A stretch of 64,000 nucleotides of DNA from Streptoalloteichus hindustanus (GTDB lineage: Bacteria; Actinomycetota; Actinomycetes; Mycobacteriales; Pseudonocardiaceae): positions 1 to 64,000 of the forward strand of contig NZ_FQVN01000019.1 in assembly GCF_900129375.1 (NCBI RefSeq), read 5' to 3'. Below are positions 8,103 to 16,755 of this stretch, piece after piece (the first letter of the stretch is position 1; every line of letters starts with the position of its first letter). Under the pieces are notes generated by a model. That model was not told where the DNA came from and did not search any database. It was given only the letters and a program-made list of their open reading frames with translations. A program made the position numbers and the translations under genes.

Positions 8103-9407
8103 GTGGTCACGCTCGTCGTCGTCGCAGTCCTGGTGCTGCTGATCCTCACCATCGTGGTCAAGTCGGTGCTGGTGATCCCCCAGGCGCAGGCGGCCGTGGT
8201 GGAGCGGCTCGGCCGGTTCCGCACGGTCGCGCCGCCGGGGCTCAACGTCCTGGTCCCGTTCCTCGACCGGGTGCGCGCCCGGATCGACCTGCGGGAGCAG
8301 GTCGTCTCCTTCCCGCCGCAGCCGGTGATCACCCAGGACAACCTGACGGTGTCCATCGACACCGTCGTGTACTTCCAGGTCACCGACCCGCGCTCGGCGG
8401 TCTACGAGATCTCCAACTACATCGTCGGCGTCGAGCAGCTGACCACCACGACCCTGCGCAACCTGGTCGGCGGGATGAGCCTGGAGGACACGCTGACCTC
8501 CAGAGACCAGATCAACAACCAGCTCAGGGGAGTCCTGGACGAGGCGACCGGGCGCTGGGGCATCCGGGTCGCCAGGGTGGAGCTGAAGGCGATCGACCCA
8601 CCGCCCTCCATCCAGGACTCGATGGAGAAGCAGATGCGGGCCGACCGGGAGAAGCGCGCGATGATCCTCACCGCCGAGGGCCAGCGCGAGTCGGCGATCA
8701 AGAGCGCCGAGGGGCAGAAGCAGGCGCAGATCCTGTCCGCCGAGGGCGCCAAGCAGGCGGCGATCCTGGCCGCCGAGGGCGAGCGGCAGTCCCGCATCCT
8801 GCGCGCCCAGGGCGAGCGCGCCGCCCGGTACCTGCAGGCGCAGGGCCAGGCCAAGGCGATCGAGAAGGTGTTCGCCGCGGTCAAGGCCGGCAAGCCGACC
8901 CCGGAGCTGCTCGCCTACACCTACCTGCAGACCCTGCCGCAGATGGCGCAGGGCGACGCGAACAAGGTGTGGGTGATCCCCAGCGACTTCAACAAGGCGT
9001 TGGAGGGCTTCGCCTCCATGCTCGGCAGCAAGGGCGCCGACGGCGTCTTCCGCTACGAGCCGCCGAAGGAGGAGCCGCCGGCGTCGCGGCCGGAGCAGGA
9101 CGACGAGGACATCGCCGACTGGTTCGACACCTCGGCGGACCCGAGCGTGGCCAGGGCGGTGCAGGAGGCCGAGGCGGTCGCCCGCCAGGAGGTCCCCGGC
9201 CCGCTCACCCCGCTGGGCTCGTCCGGCTCGTCCCTGCCCCGCCCGTCGATCCCGCCGGCCGCACCGGCTCAGCCGGCCCAGCCGGCCGCCGTCGAGGCGC
9301 CGGACGCGCCGAAGGGCATCGGCCAGGGTCAGCCCGTTCCGCCCCAGGGCCAGCCCGTTCCGCCGGCGTCCTACACCGAACTGTCCGACCAGCCACCACA
9401 GCAGTGA
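8103..9407 (+). CDS. SPFH/band-7 domain (stomatin/flotillin-like) membrane scaffold protein
   Basis: The protein has 434 residues. One N-terminal membrane segment (about residues 2-22) is followed by an SPFH domain (about 25-190; QAAVVERLGRF, GLNVLVPFLDRV) and then a coiled coil built from degenerate AEGxxQAAI-type repeats (about 185-255). A Pro-rich tail carries a direct repeat of GQPVPP. GTG 8103 is chosen because AAGGAGG (8091-8097) precedes it by 5 nt. Together with the NfeD neighbour it probably organises membrane proteins; the substrate is unknown. Confidence 0.9.
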   Translation: MVTLVVVAVLVLLILTIVVKSVLVIPQAQAAVVERLGRFRTVAPPGLNVLVPFLDRVRARIDLREQVVSFPPQPVITQDNLTVSIDTVVYFQVTDPRSAVYEISNYIVGVEQLTTTTLRNLVGGMSLEDTLTSRDQINNQLRGVLDEATGRWGIRVARVELKAIDPPPSIQDSMEKQMRADREKRAMILTAEGQRESAIKSAEGQKQAQILSAEGAKQAAILAAEGERQSRILRAQGERAARYLQAQGQAKAIEKVFAAVKAGKPTPELLAYTYLQTLPQMAQGDANKVWVIPSDFNKALEGFASMLGSKGADGVFRYEPPKEEPPASRPEQDDEDIADWFDTSADPSVARAVQEAEAVARQEVPGPLTPLGSSGSSLPRPSIPPAAPAQPAQPAAVEAPDAPKGIGQGQPVPPQGQPVPPASYTELSDQPPQQ

Positions 9408-9414
9408 GGCCACG

Positions 9415-9600
9415 GTGATCGGGGACGACACCACGGACCCCGGGCCCGCCGACGGCGGGCGCAGCAGCCTGTTGGGCTGCGTGATCAGCGGCTTCGTCGC
9501 CGCCATCGCCATCGCGTTGCTGTGCGGCGCGGTGATCCTGACGTTGCTCTGGCTGGTCCCGCTGACCGGGACCTGGCTGACGCACGACTGGATCGTCTGA
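9415..9600 (+). CDS. Small single-pass membrane protein downstream of the SPFH gene
   Basis: The 61-residue protein has a hydrophilic N-terminus and one hydrophobic stretch (about residues 23-49), and it ends THDWIV. The GTG start is 7 nt after the SPFH stop, so it is likely translated from the same mRNA. I do not recognise the family. Its position suggests a small accessory of the NfeD/SPFH complex, which is an inference from gene order only. Confidence 0.6.
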   Translation: MIGDDTTDPGPADGGRSSLLGCVISGFVAAIAIALLCGAVILTLLWLVPLTGTWLTHDWIV

Positions 9601-9886
9601 GCCGCGTCGCGACGGCGTCACCGCCGGGGTGCCCGCACGCCCGCCGCGCGGGTGCCCGGGCGGGGCGCTTCCGGCTTATCGCCCGGCGCGGGGAACCGCC
9701 GTTCCCGGCCAGCGCCGCGGCGGAGTCGGCCGGCCTGCGGCCCCGGACGTCCCAGCCGCGTCCGGCGTTCGCCCGCGTCGGCGCTCACCGACCGCGACGG
9801 CGGGGAACACGGTTGGCGCAGCGGGTTGGTCCGATCGTTCCGAGCTTGCCCGCCACCCTGACGAAACGGGGTCGTCGTGCGGTTTG

Positions 9887-11167
9887 ATGCCCCTCGTGGG
9901 TGGCGGCGTGGGCAGTGGCACCGAGGATGTTGCGCTGGTCCGCGGAACGCTGGCTCGGGAGCTTGCGATCGCGGGCGGGAACGTGGACGCCGCACGGGTG
10001 GCGCGGCTGAGAACGGCGGTCGGCTCGCTGTGGCGGTGCGTCGATGACGGCCGCGCCGACGAGGTGCTGCCCCTCGCGCAGCGGCTCGTGACGGCCCTCG
10101 CGGCGGTCGCCGACCGGCACCCCGACTCGGGGGTCGGCGAGCTCGCCGAGGAGGCGCTGGCCGTGCACGCGGCGGCGGCGGGCGCCGGCGGCGCCGACCC
10201 GGTGCGGCTCGCGGAGTGGCTGCTCGCCCTCCAAGTCGAGCACCCCGAGGGGCCGGAGGTCACCCTGGCCGAGTACGCCGGCGCGCTCGGGGCCGAGGGG
10301 CTGGCGGCGTACCGCCGCCGGGCCGAGCGGCTGTGCGCCCAGCTCCCGACCGTGCCGTTCGGCCAGCCGCCCCGGCTGGACCGCCGGCGGTGGGCGGTGC
10401 TGCGGGTGATGGAGGAGCTGGCCGAGCACACCGGCGACGTCGACCTCCAGGTGGCCGTGCTCGCCAAGGACCTGTCGACGGGGTGGCAGTACCTGCGGAT
10501 CGCCACCGTGCTCCAGGAGGCCGGCCGGTCCGAGGAGGTGCTGCGCTGGGTCGAGCGGGGCCTGGCCGCGACCAGGGGCCGCGGCGCGGCCGCCCGGTTG
10601 GTGGACCTCGCCGTCGACGAGTGCCTGCGGCAGGGCTGGGCGGAGCGGGCGGTCGGCCTGCTGCGCTCGGCGTTCCGCCAGCGCCCCGGACTGGACACCT
10701 ACCTGCGGTTGCGCGCCGTGGCCGAGCCGTTGGGCCGGTGGCCGGCGGAGCGCGCGGCGCTCGGGGCCGTCCTCGCCCCCGACGACGCCCCGGCCCAGCC
10801 CACCCGCGAGGACCTCGACCGCAGCTCGACGCTGGTGCGCATCCTGCTGTGGGAGGGCGACCACGAGGCGGCGTGGCGCGTGGCCCAGGACCGCGGTTGC
10901 GACGAGGACACCTGGTCGGCGTTGGCGCACGGCCGCGCCGACACCCATCCCGAGCAGGCGCTGACCGTCTACCGGCGGCTCGTGGAACGCCAGCTCGCCC
11001 AGCCCTGCGCCGCCACCGCGCAGGTGCCCGAGCTGCTCGACCAGCTCCGCGTGGTGGCCGACCGCAGCGGCCGGCCCGACGACTTCACGCACTACCTCGA
11101 CGAGGTCAAGACGCGGCACGTCGCCGACCGGGAGCTGCTCGACGCGCTCACCCAGCGCGGGTTCTGA
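9887..11167 (+). CDS. Helical-repeat protein related to the C-terminal part of SWIM-associated (DUF6880-type) proteins
   Basis: The protein has 426 residues, is very rich in Ala, Leu, Arg and Glu, and looks entirely helical. Segments such as GWQYLRIATVLQEAGRSEEVLRW read like TPR-type repeats. The tail (HPEQALTVYRRLVERQL through DDFTHYLDEVKTRH) resembles the tail of SWIM zinc-finger-associated proteins, but no SWIM cysteines are present. The start ATG 9887 is the first in-frame ATG; a GTG a few codons later is possible. Nothing in the 286 bp before it looks like a gene. Confidence 0.6.
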   Translation: MPLVGGGVGSGTEDVALVRGTLARELAIAGGNVDAARVARLRTAVGSLWRCVDDGRADEVLPLAQRLVTALAAVADRHPDSGVGELAEEALAVHAAAAGAGGADPVRLAEWLLALQVEHPEGPEVTLAEYAGALGAEGLAAYRRRAERLCAQLPTVPFGQPPRLDRRRWAVLRVMEELAEHTGDVDLQVAVLAKDLSTGWQYLRIATVLQEAGRSEEVLRWVERGLAATRGRGAAARLVDLAVDECLRQGWAERAVGLLRSAFRQRPGLDTYLRLRAVAEPLGRWPAERAALGAVLAPDDAPAQPTREDLDRSSTLVRILLWEGDHEAAWRVAQDRGCDEDTWSALAHGRADTHPEQALTVYRRLVERQLAQPCAATAQVPELLDQLRVVADRSGRPDDFTHYLDEVKTRHVADRELLDALTQRGF

Positions 11168-11245
11168 CCGGCTCTCCCGGAGACGGGGACGGCGCGGGGC
11201 CGTGCCCCGTCCGGGGAGGCGTCCGGCCGCGCGTCGCGGTGACGG

Positions 11246-12670
11246 TCATCCGTTGGCGGCGTAGCGCGGGGGCCGGCGGTCGGCCCAGGGGCGCGCGGCC
11301 TCGATCTGCGCGGCCAGCGACAGCAGCGTGCACTCGTCGTGCGGTCGGCCCACGCACTGCACCGCCAGCGGCAACCCCGACCGGGTGAAGCCGGCCGGGA
11401 CTGAGGCGGCGGGATTGCCGGCGATGTTCCACAGCGGCAGGAAGGCCACGTAGCGGCTCGCCTTGACCAGCGCCGGGACCGTGGCGTGCCGTTCCAGCTC
11501 CCCGACCGGCATCGCCGGGCGGGGCAGCGTCGGCGTGAGCAGCACGTCGGCCCGGTCGAACACGCGGTTGGCGCGCTCGGCGGCGCGGGCGCCCAGCGCC
11601 AGCAGCCGACGGTGGGCGGGGCCGAGCGCGCGCCCCAGCGCGCTGGCGATCCTCGTGCGGCGCTCCAACCGGCCCGGGTGCTCCACGTCGGCCGCGCTCT
11701 CGGCCACCGCGCGGAGGTAGCGCGGGGCGAACACCGCCATGCCGGTCGGGTCGAGCAGGTCGGGGTCGAGTCGGACCACCTCGTGGCCCAGCTCGCGGAG
11801 CAGTCGCGCGGTGTCGGCCAGGGCGGAGCGCACCTCCGGGTGCACCCGGGTCGCGGCGGCCATGCCCCGGGTGGAGACGGCGATCCGCAACCGGCCGGGC
11901 GGCTGGGCGGCGGCCCGGACGAACGAGGTCGGCGGCGCCGGCAGGGCGGTGTCCGGCTCCGCCGCCAGCGGGCCGTGCAGCTGGTCGGCCAGCAGCGCCC
12001 AGTCCAGGACGCGCCGGGTGATCGGGCCGGCCGCGGTCAGCCCGGTCCAGTGGCCGCCGTGCGGGTGCAGGGGAATGCGGCCGTTGTGCGGTTTCAGGCC
12101 GAACACCCCGGTCGCGGCGGACGGGATGCGGATCGAGCCCGCGCCGTCGGAGCCGATGGCCGCGCTCGCCAGCCCGGCGGCCACCGCGGCGGCCGAACCG
12201 CCGCTGGAGCCGCCGGCGCTGTGCTCCAGCGACCACGGGTTGCGGGTCGCGCCGGCGAAGGCGCTCTGGGTCACCGGCCACATGCCCAGCTCGGGCATGC
12301 GGGTCCTGCCCAGGACCACCGCGCCGGCCGCGCGCAGCCGGCGGGCCAGCTCGGCGTCGTGCCGGCGCGGGGTGGTCACCGCCTGCGTGCCGAACGCGGT
12401 CACCTCGCCGGCCAGGTCGACGTCGTCCTTCACCGCGAGGGGCACGCCGAGCAGCGGGGCGTCCGCGCCCCGCGCCCGGAGCCGGTCGGCCTCGGCGGCG
12501 GCCGCCAACGCCGAGTCCGCCAGCACGACGCGGTAGGCGTTCAGCTCGCGGTCGAAGCGCTCGATCCGCTCCAGGTAGGCCCGGACCAGCTCGGTGGCGG
12601 TGAGCTCCCCGGCGCGCATGAGCTCCAGTTGCCGGGTGGGACCGGCGAAGCAGAGGTCGGTGCGGTCCAT
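11246..12670 (-). CDS. Amidase (amidase-signature family)
   Basis: The protein has 474 residues, a normal family length. The Ser-cisSer-Lys triad is visible: the lysine in PLAVKDDVDLAG, the Gly/Ser-rich signature HSAGGSSGGSAAAVAAG, and the nucleophile region GSDGAGSIRIPSA. It would hydrolyse an amide bond in the cytoplasm; the substrate cannot be read from sequence. It ends convergent with the helical-repeat gene and is divergent from the cold-shock gene. ATG 12670 begins MDRTDLCF, a typical amidase N-terminus. Confidence 0.88.
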   Translation of the reverse strand: MDRTDLCFAGPTRQLELMRAGELTATELVRAYLERIERFDRELNAYRVVLADSALAAAAEADRLRARGADAPLLGVPLAVKDDVDLAGEVTAFGTQAVTTPRRHDAELARRLRAAGAVVLGRTRMPELGMWPVTQSAFAGATRNPWSLEHSAGGSSGGSAAAVAAGLASAAIGSDGAGSIRIPSAATGVFGLKPHNGRIPLHPHGGHWTGLTAAGPITRRVLDWALLADQLHGPLAAEPDTALPAPPTSFVRAAAQPPGRLRIAVSTRGMAAATRVHPEVRSALADTARLLRELGHEVVRLDPDLLDPTGMAVFAPRYLRAVAESAADVEHPGRLERRTRIASALGRALGPAHRRLLALGARAAERANRVFDRADVLLTPTLPRPAMPVGELERHATVPALVKASRYVAFLPLWNIAGNPAASVPAGFTRSGLPLAVQCVGRPHDECTLLSLAAQIEAARPWADRRPPRYAANG

Positions 12671-12901
12671 GCGCGGACAGTACTGACCGGTAGGGCGACC
12701 CGGCCAGGGTGATCGTCCGGGTTCCTCGGCCGCGCGCGCCCGCCCCGTCGAGCGGGTCGCGGCGCCGGTCTCGAACAGGTGATCCTGGCGGTCACACCTG
12801 CGGCCGGTCGCCGTCGCGAGGGACGATGAGACACCCGGGCGACAGCCGGGGCGACGGGCCGGCCGAGCCGGTCCGCCAGGCTGGGCGAAGGAACGTGGAA
12901 G

Positions 12902-13105
12902 ATGGCAACCGGCACCGTGAAGTGGTTCAACCCCGACAAGGGTTTCGGCTTCATTTCCCAGGACGACCAGGGCCCGGACGTGTTCGTGCACTTCTCGGCC
13001 ATCGAAGGCACCGGGTACAAGTCCCTCGACGAGGGAGCCCGGGTCGAGTACGAGGTCACGCAGGGCCCGAAGGGGCCGCAGGCGGAGAAGGTCAGGCCGA
13101 TCTAG
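12902..13105 (+). CDS. csp: Cold-shock protein (CspA family)
   Basis: The protein has 67 residues, with RNP1 (KGFGFI) and RNP2 (VFVHFSAI) intact and the usual start [10 protein letters not shown]. It binds single-stranded RNA or DNA as an RNA chaperone. GAAGGAA sits upstream of the ATG. The 231-bp interval back to the divergent amidase gene is long enough to carry a structured 5' leader, as is common for csp genes, but I could not fold it. Confidence 0.95.
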   Translation: MATGTVKWFNPDKGFGFISQDDQGPDVFVHFSAIEGTGYKSLDEGARVEYEVTQGPKGPQAEKVRPI

Positions 13106-13518
13106 CGCGTCGGGGTCGGGCGGCCGGACCACCACCGCTTCCGGACAGCGCCGGACGGCGCGCCTGGTTCCGGAGCCGACGCGGTGTCGGGGCGTGGCGT
13201 GTGCCGAGTCCACCGGACACGGCGTGGCCGCCACCGCCGCGGAGCGTGGTCCGGCCGGCCCGACGATCAGTTGACAGGGATTGCGCGTCGGCCCGCGGTC
13301 GAGTCCCCACCACGCTGAACCCCTGTCCGTCATTCCCAGGTCTCCGAGCGACCGGCGTCCCGGCGCGTGTCGGGACGGCCAGGCGCGGGGGCTTCCGGAT
13401 GGCCTGGCTTCCGCCCGGGCCGTCCTGCCCCGGCACCACCGCGCGGCGGTGACCCGTCCCCTCGGCGTGTCGGGTGACGTGGGTTCCCCCTGCTGGGCGG
13501 ACGGGGCAGGGTGGGGGC
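13106..13518. other. 413-bp intergenic stretch
   Basis: No open frame with family character is visible. Just before the next gene, CAGGGT (13506-13511) lies 7 nt upstream of ATG 13519 and could be a -10 element for a leaderless mRNA. Confidence 0.4.
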
Positions 13519-14655
13519 ATGCGCGTGATCGTGGTGGGCGCCGGGGTCGTCGGCGCCAGCGCGGCCTACCACCTGGCGATCGAGGGCGCGGACGTGCTGG
13601 TCGTGGACCGCGCCGACGCCGGGCAGGCCAGCGCCGTCGGCGCCGGGGTGGTCTTCCCCTGGCCGGTCGGGGAGCCGCACGCGGCGACCAGGGCGCTGTG
13701 GCTCGCGGCCGCCGAGCACTACCCGTTGCTGCTCGCCGCGCTGGGCGAGGTCGGCGGCGTCGCCGAGACCGGGTACGCCCAGGTCGGCGGGCTGCGGATC
13801 AGCGAGGACGTGGGCGCGCTGCGCCGGGCTCGGGACGAGCTGACGCGCCTGCGCGACCGGGAGCGGTGGGCGCTGGGCGAGGTCGACCTGCTCGAACCCG
13901 GCGAGCCGGCGCGCGTGTTCCCCGGCCTGAGTTCGGAGCTCGCCGGGGTGCGCGTGTCGGCGGCGGGACGGGTGGACGGCCGCATCCTGCGCGACGCGTT
14001 GCTGTCGGCCGCCGAGCGGCACGGCGCGCGTCGGCGGAGCGGCTCGGCGCGGCTGACGACGGCCGGCGGGCGGGTCACCGGGGTGGAGATCGCCGGGCAG
14101 GTGCTCGGCGCGCACGCCGTCGTCGTGGCGGCCGGCGCGTGGTCGGCGGAGCTGTGCCGACCGCTGGGGGTGGACCTGCCGGTGTACCCCATGCGGGGTC
14201 AGCTCGCGCACCTCCACCTGCCGGGCGCGGTCACCGACCAGGTGCCCGTGACGATGACCTTCGGCGACCACTGCCTGGTGGGCTTCCCCGGTTCCCGGAT
14301 CGTCGTCGGCGCGACGAGGGAGCCGAACGCGGGCTTCGACCACCGGATGACCGCCGGTGGCTTGCGGCACGTGCTCGACGGCGCGCTGGCGGTGGCCCCG
14401 GCGCTGGCCGAGGCGACCGTCGGCGAACTGCGGGTGGGCTTCCGACCGGCGAGCCGGGACGACCGGCCGGTGCTGGGGACCGTGCCCGCGCACCCCGGGC
14501 TGGTCGTCGCCACCGGTCTCGGGGCGAACGGCCTGACCCTCGGCCCGTTCGTCGGCGCGGTCGCCGCGGAGCTCGCGCTGGACCGCCGCCCGTCGCCGGA
14601 CCTGGCGGACTTCCGACCGGACCGGGCCGCGGCCCCGTCCGGGCCCGCGCGGTGA
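13519..14655 (+). CDS. FAD-dependent amine/amino-acid oxidoreductase (DAO family)
   Basis: The protein has 378 residues and an N-terminal dinucleotide-binding motif (VVGAGVVGASAAYHL). The middle and C-terminal blocks (YPMRGQLAHLHLP; VGFRPASRDDRPVLG; GLGANGLTLGPFVG) are typical of the DAO family (glycine oxidase, sarcosine or D-amino acid oxidase-like). The substrate is not predictable. ATG 13519 starts the FAD motif directly and is probably leaderless. The gene stands alone, convergent with the DUF1876 gene. Confidence 0.85.
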   Translation: MRVIVVGAGVVGASAAYHLAIEGADVLVVDRADAGQASAVGAGVVFPWPVGEPHAATRALWLAAAEHYPLLLAALGEVGGVAETGYAQVGGLRISEDVGALRRARDELTRLRDRERWALGEVDLLEPGEPARVFPGLSSELAGVRVSAAGRVDGRILRDALLSAAERHGARRRSGSARLTTAGGRVTGVEIAGQVLGAHAVVVAAGAWSAELCRPLGVDLPVYPMRGQLAHLHLPGAVTDQVPVTMTFGDHCLVGFPGSRIVVGATREPNAGFDHRMTAGGLRHVLDGALAVAPALAEATVGELRVGFRPASRDDRPVLGTVPAHPGLVVATGLGANGLTLGPFVGAVAAELALDRRPSPDLADFRPDRAAAPSGPAR

Positions 14656-14697
14656 CAGCGGCACCGCGCGGGCCGGAACGACGCCGCCGGCGACGGG

Positions 14698-14967
14698 TCA
14701 GGTCCGCAACCGCTGCACCCGCTCGTGGGTGTGCGACTCGATGTCCTTCGCCGCCGCGTGCAGGAGCTGGTGCGCGAGGTCGGAGCACGCCCTGGCCACG
14801 GCCAGCTCGTCGCCGATGCTCGGGACGTTCTCGTCGGCCGGGTTGCACCGGGCCGTGCCCTGACCGACCAGCTCCTCGGAGTCCTTCCCGCTCAGCCGGG
14901 CCTCGGCCCTGGTCATCCGGTCGACCTCGCTGATGGTGATCTGGACGTTCCACATCTTGTTCGCCAT
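14698..14967 (-). CDS. DUF1876 (dsRBD-fold-like) small protein
   Basis: The 89-residue protein starts MANKMWNVQITISE, the usual beginning of DUF1876 proteins, which are common in actinobacteria and in some species stress- or dormancy-linked. ATG 14967 has a strong GAGGAGG ribosome binding site. It follows the hibernation-factor gene on the same strand with a 61-nt gap, so the two may be co-expressed under stress. Confidence 0.85.
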   Translation of the reverse strand: MANKMWNVQITISEVDRMTRAEARLSGKDSEELVGQGTARCNPADENVPSIGDELAVARACSDLAHQLLHAAAKDIESHTHERVQRLRT

Positions 14968-15028
14968 GATCGGCCTCCTCGTTCGCCCACCGTCGGTGCC
15001 CGCGTCCACCGGGGTTCCCCGCGCCGGG

Positions 15029-15781
15029 TCAGCGAACCGGGCTGATGAGCCCGTAGCGCCCGTCGTAGCGGCGGTAGACCACGTGCCCCCGCCCGGTCCG
15101 GGTGTCGGCGAAGAACACGAACCGGTCGCCGGTCGTCTCCAGCCGCCGCACCGCCTCGCCGACCGTCAGGCGCGGCGCGGCCGCGCCGGCCAGCGGGAAC
15201 GGCGTCGGGCTCACCCCGGCCGGCCGCATCCGCACCAGGCGGGGCTGGCCGGTGGCGTCGCGGAACACCACGCTGTCCTGGTCGGTGGTGGCGTCGCGGA
15301 AGAGGAAGAAGTCGTAGTCCATGAGCTCCATGTCGAACGCGGCCTCCTCCGGTGTCACCCGCTCCGGCGCGTACGTCTTGTGCCGCACGACCCGGGGCTC
15401 CTCGGCGGGGAGGGCACCCCTGGGCGTCGGCACCCCGCGCGGCTCGGCGCCGTGCCGGTTGCGGCTGGTCCTGGCCAACCGGCGCAGGCGCTCCCGGAGC
15501 CGGTCCTGCACCAGGTCGACGGCCTCGGTGAAGGTGGGGGCCGCCGCCTGGGCGCGCACCTCGGTCCCGGTCACCTCCAGGTTCACCTGCACCAGCGCGG
15601 GGGTCGGCACCGAGGGGTCGTGGGACCTCGTCAGCCTGACCCGCGCGAAGGGCACCGGACCGGGACAGCAGCGGGACAGGGCGAGCACCTTGTCCCTGGC
15701 GTAGTCCTGCGCTCTGGCCGACACCCCACCCCCCGCCTGCACCCGAACGTTGGGCATCACCGATGTGGGCGAGCCTCTCAT
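15029..15781 (-). CDS. hpf: Ribosome hibernation promotion factor with two C-terminal S30AE-type domains
   Basis: The protein has 250 residues. Its N-terminal RaiA/HPF domain is divergent (from VQAGGGVSARAQDYA to LRERLRRLARTSR). Two S30AE_C-like modules follow: one around KTYAPERVTPEEAAFDMELMDYDFFLFRDA and one around LTVGEAVRRLETTGDRFVFF to YRRYDGRYGLISP. The usual long HPF has one such module, which mediates 100S dimers. ATG 15781 has GGGAGG. Its expected role is ribosome inactivation in stationary phase or stress; the doubled tail is the odd point. Confidence 0.85.
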   Translation of the reverse strand: MRGSPTSVMPNVRVQAGGGVSARAQDYARDKVLALSRCCPGPVPFARVRLTRSHDPSVPTPALVQVNLEVTGTEVRAQAAAPTFTEAVDLVQDRLRERLRRLARTSRNRHGAEPRGVPTPRGALPAEEPRVVRHKTYAPERVTPEEAAFDMELMDYDFFLFRDATTDQDSVVFRDATGQPRLVRMRPAGVSPTPFPLAGAAAPRLTVGEAVRRLETTGDRFVFFADTRTGRGHVVYRRYDGRYGLISPVR

Positions 15782-16114
15782 CGCGACCTCCCGCGGTCGG
15801 CGCCCGCCGGCGTCCGGGGCCGGCGGAGCGCGGGAACTGCCGCTGGTGGCGGGCGGAGGCATCAGGTGGAGACGGCCGACGTCGGGCCGAACCGGCCCCG
15901 CCCGTCCGCGCGGTCGCACGCCGCACTGCCCAGTTTGCGCTGTTCGGGGTGGGTATGCCAGAGCCGACGCCCGGTTTGGTGGCCCGTGTTGTCGCCGGTG
16001 CGGGGAACAGCGGCGGAGGTGGGCGACCCCGACGTCATCGGCCGGCGCCCGCCCGGGGGTTCTTCCGCGCCGAACCGTTCGCGTCGTGGCGCGGGTCGTG
16101 CGACGGGCGAGGGG
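15782..16114. other. 333-bp intergenic stretch upstream of hpf
   Basis: No gene is visible. It should hold the hpf promoter. I found no clear DosR-type box or other operator by eye. Confidence 0.4.
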
Positions 16115-16552
16115 TCAGCGCCCCGCGTCGTCGCCCGCCGTCCCGCCTTCCGGCTCCTCGCCCTCGGTGAGCAGCCGCCGCAGCACCCGCCCCATCCCGG
16201 CCCGCACCTCCTCCGGGGCGGGCAGCGGCGTCTCGGCGGGAACCAGGTCCTCGGGCTCCTCGTCGCTCTCGCCGTTCGGGCTGACGGTCTCCGCGTCGGC
16301 GGCCGCCCGCAGCTCGGCGATGTCGGCCAGCACGTCCTCGGGGGTCATCGCCGGCAGCAGCGGCTCCACGTCGGCGAGCACGTCCTCCGAGTCCACCGCG
16401 ACCGCCTCGGCCAACCCGATCGCGTGCGCCCGCTCGTACGGGCCGCAGACGAACGGGTCCCAGCTGTCGTCCCAGGAGCGGAACGTGACGATCCAGGGCA
16501 GGTCCTGGAGTGGGGAGCCGGGCTCCGGCTCGTAGATGATCACGCCACCCAC
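16115..16552 (-). CDS. Hypothetical acidic protein
   Basis: The protein is about 145 residues if it starts at GTG 16552, which follows GAGGAGGAA closely; the frame is open further upstream, but that part reads as non-coding. The first third is ordered (VIIYEPEPG, WIVTFRSWDDSWDPFVCGPYE) and the rest is strongly acidic and probably disordered. I do not recognise the family. It is divergent from the phospholipase fusion gene. Confidence 0.65.
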   Translation of the reverse strand: MGGVIIYEPEPGSPLQDLPWIVTFRSWDDSWDPFVCGPYERAHAIGLAEAVAVDSEDVLADVEPLLPAMTPEDVLADIAELRAAADAETVSPNGESDEEPEDLVPAETPLPAPEEVRAGMGRVLRRLLTEGEEPEGGTAGDDAGR

Positions 16553-16755
16553 GACGGTTCCTCCTCGCACGCGCCCCCCTGTGCCGTTGACGGTAGTGCG
16601 CATCGCGGCGGCCCACCCGCCGACGACCCCGATCCGGCCGGGCTGACCTGCGCCGACGACGGTGTGCCGGGGTCGGGAGGCGGGCCCCTGCGGGCGTCCC
16701 CTAGCCTGCTGGCTTCGTGGCCGAATCGTGACCAAGCCGGAAGGGGACCCACGCG

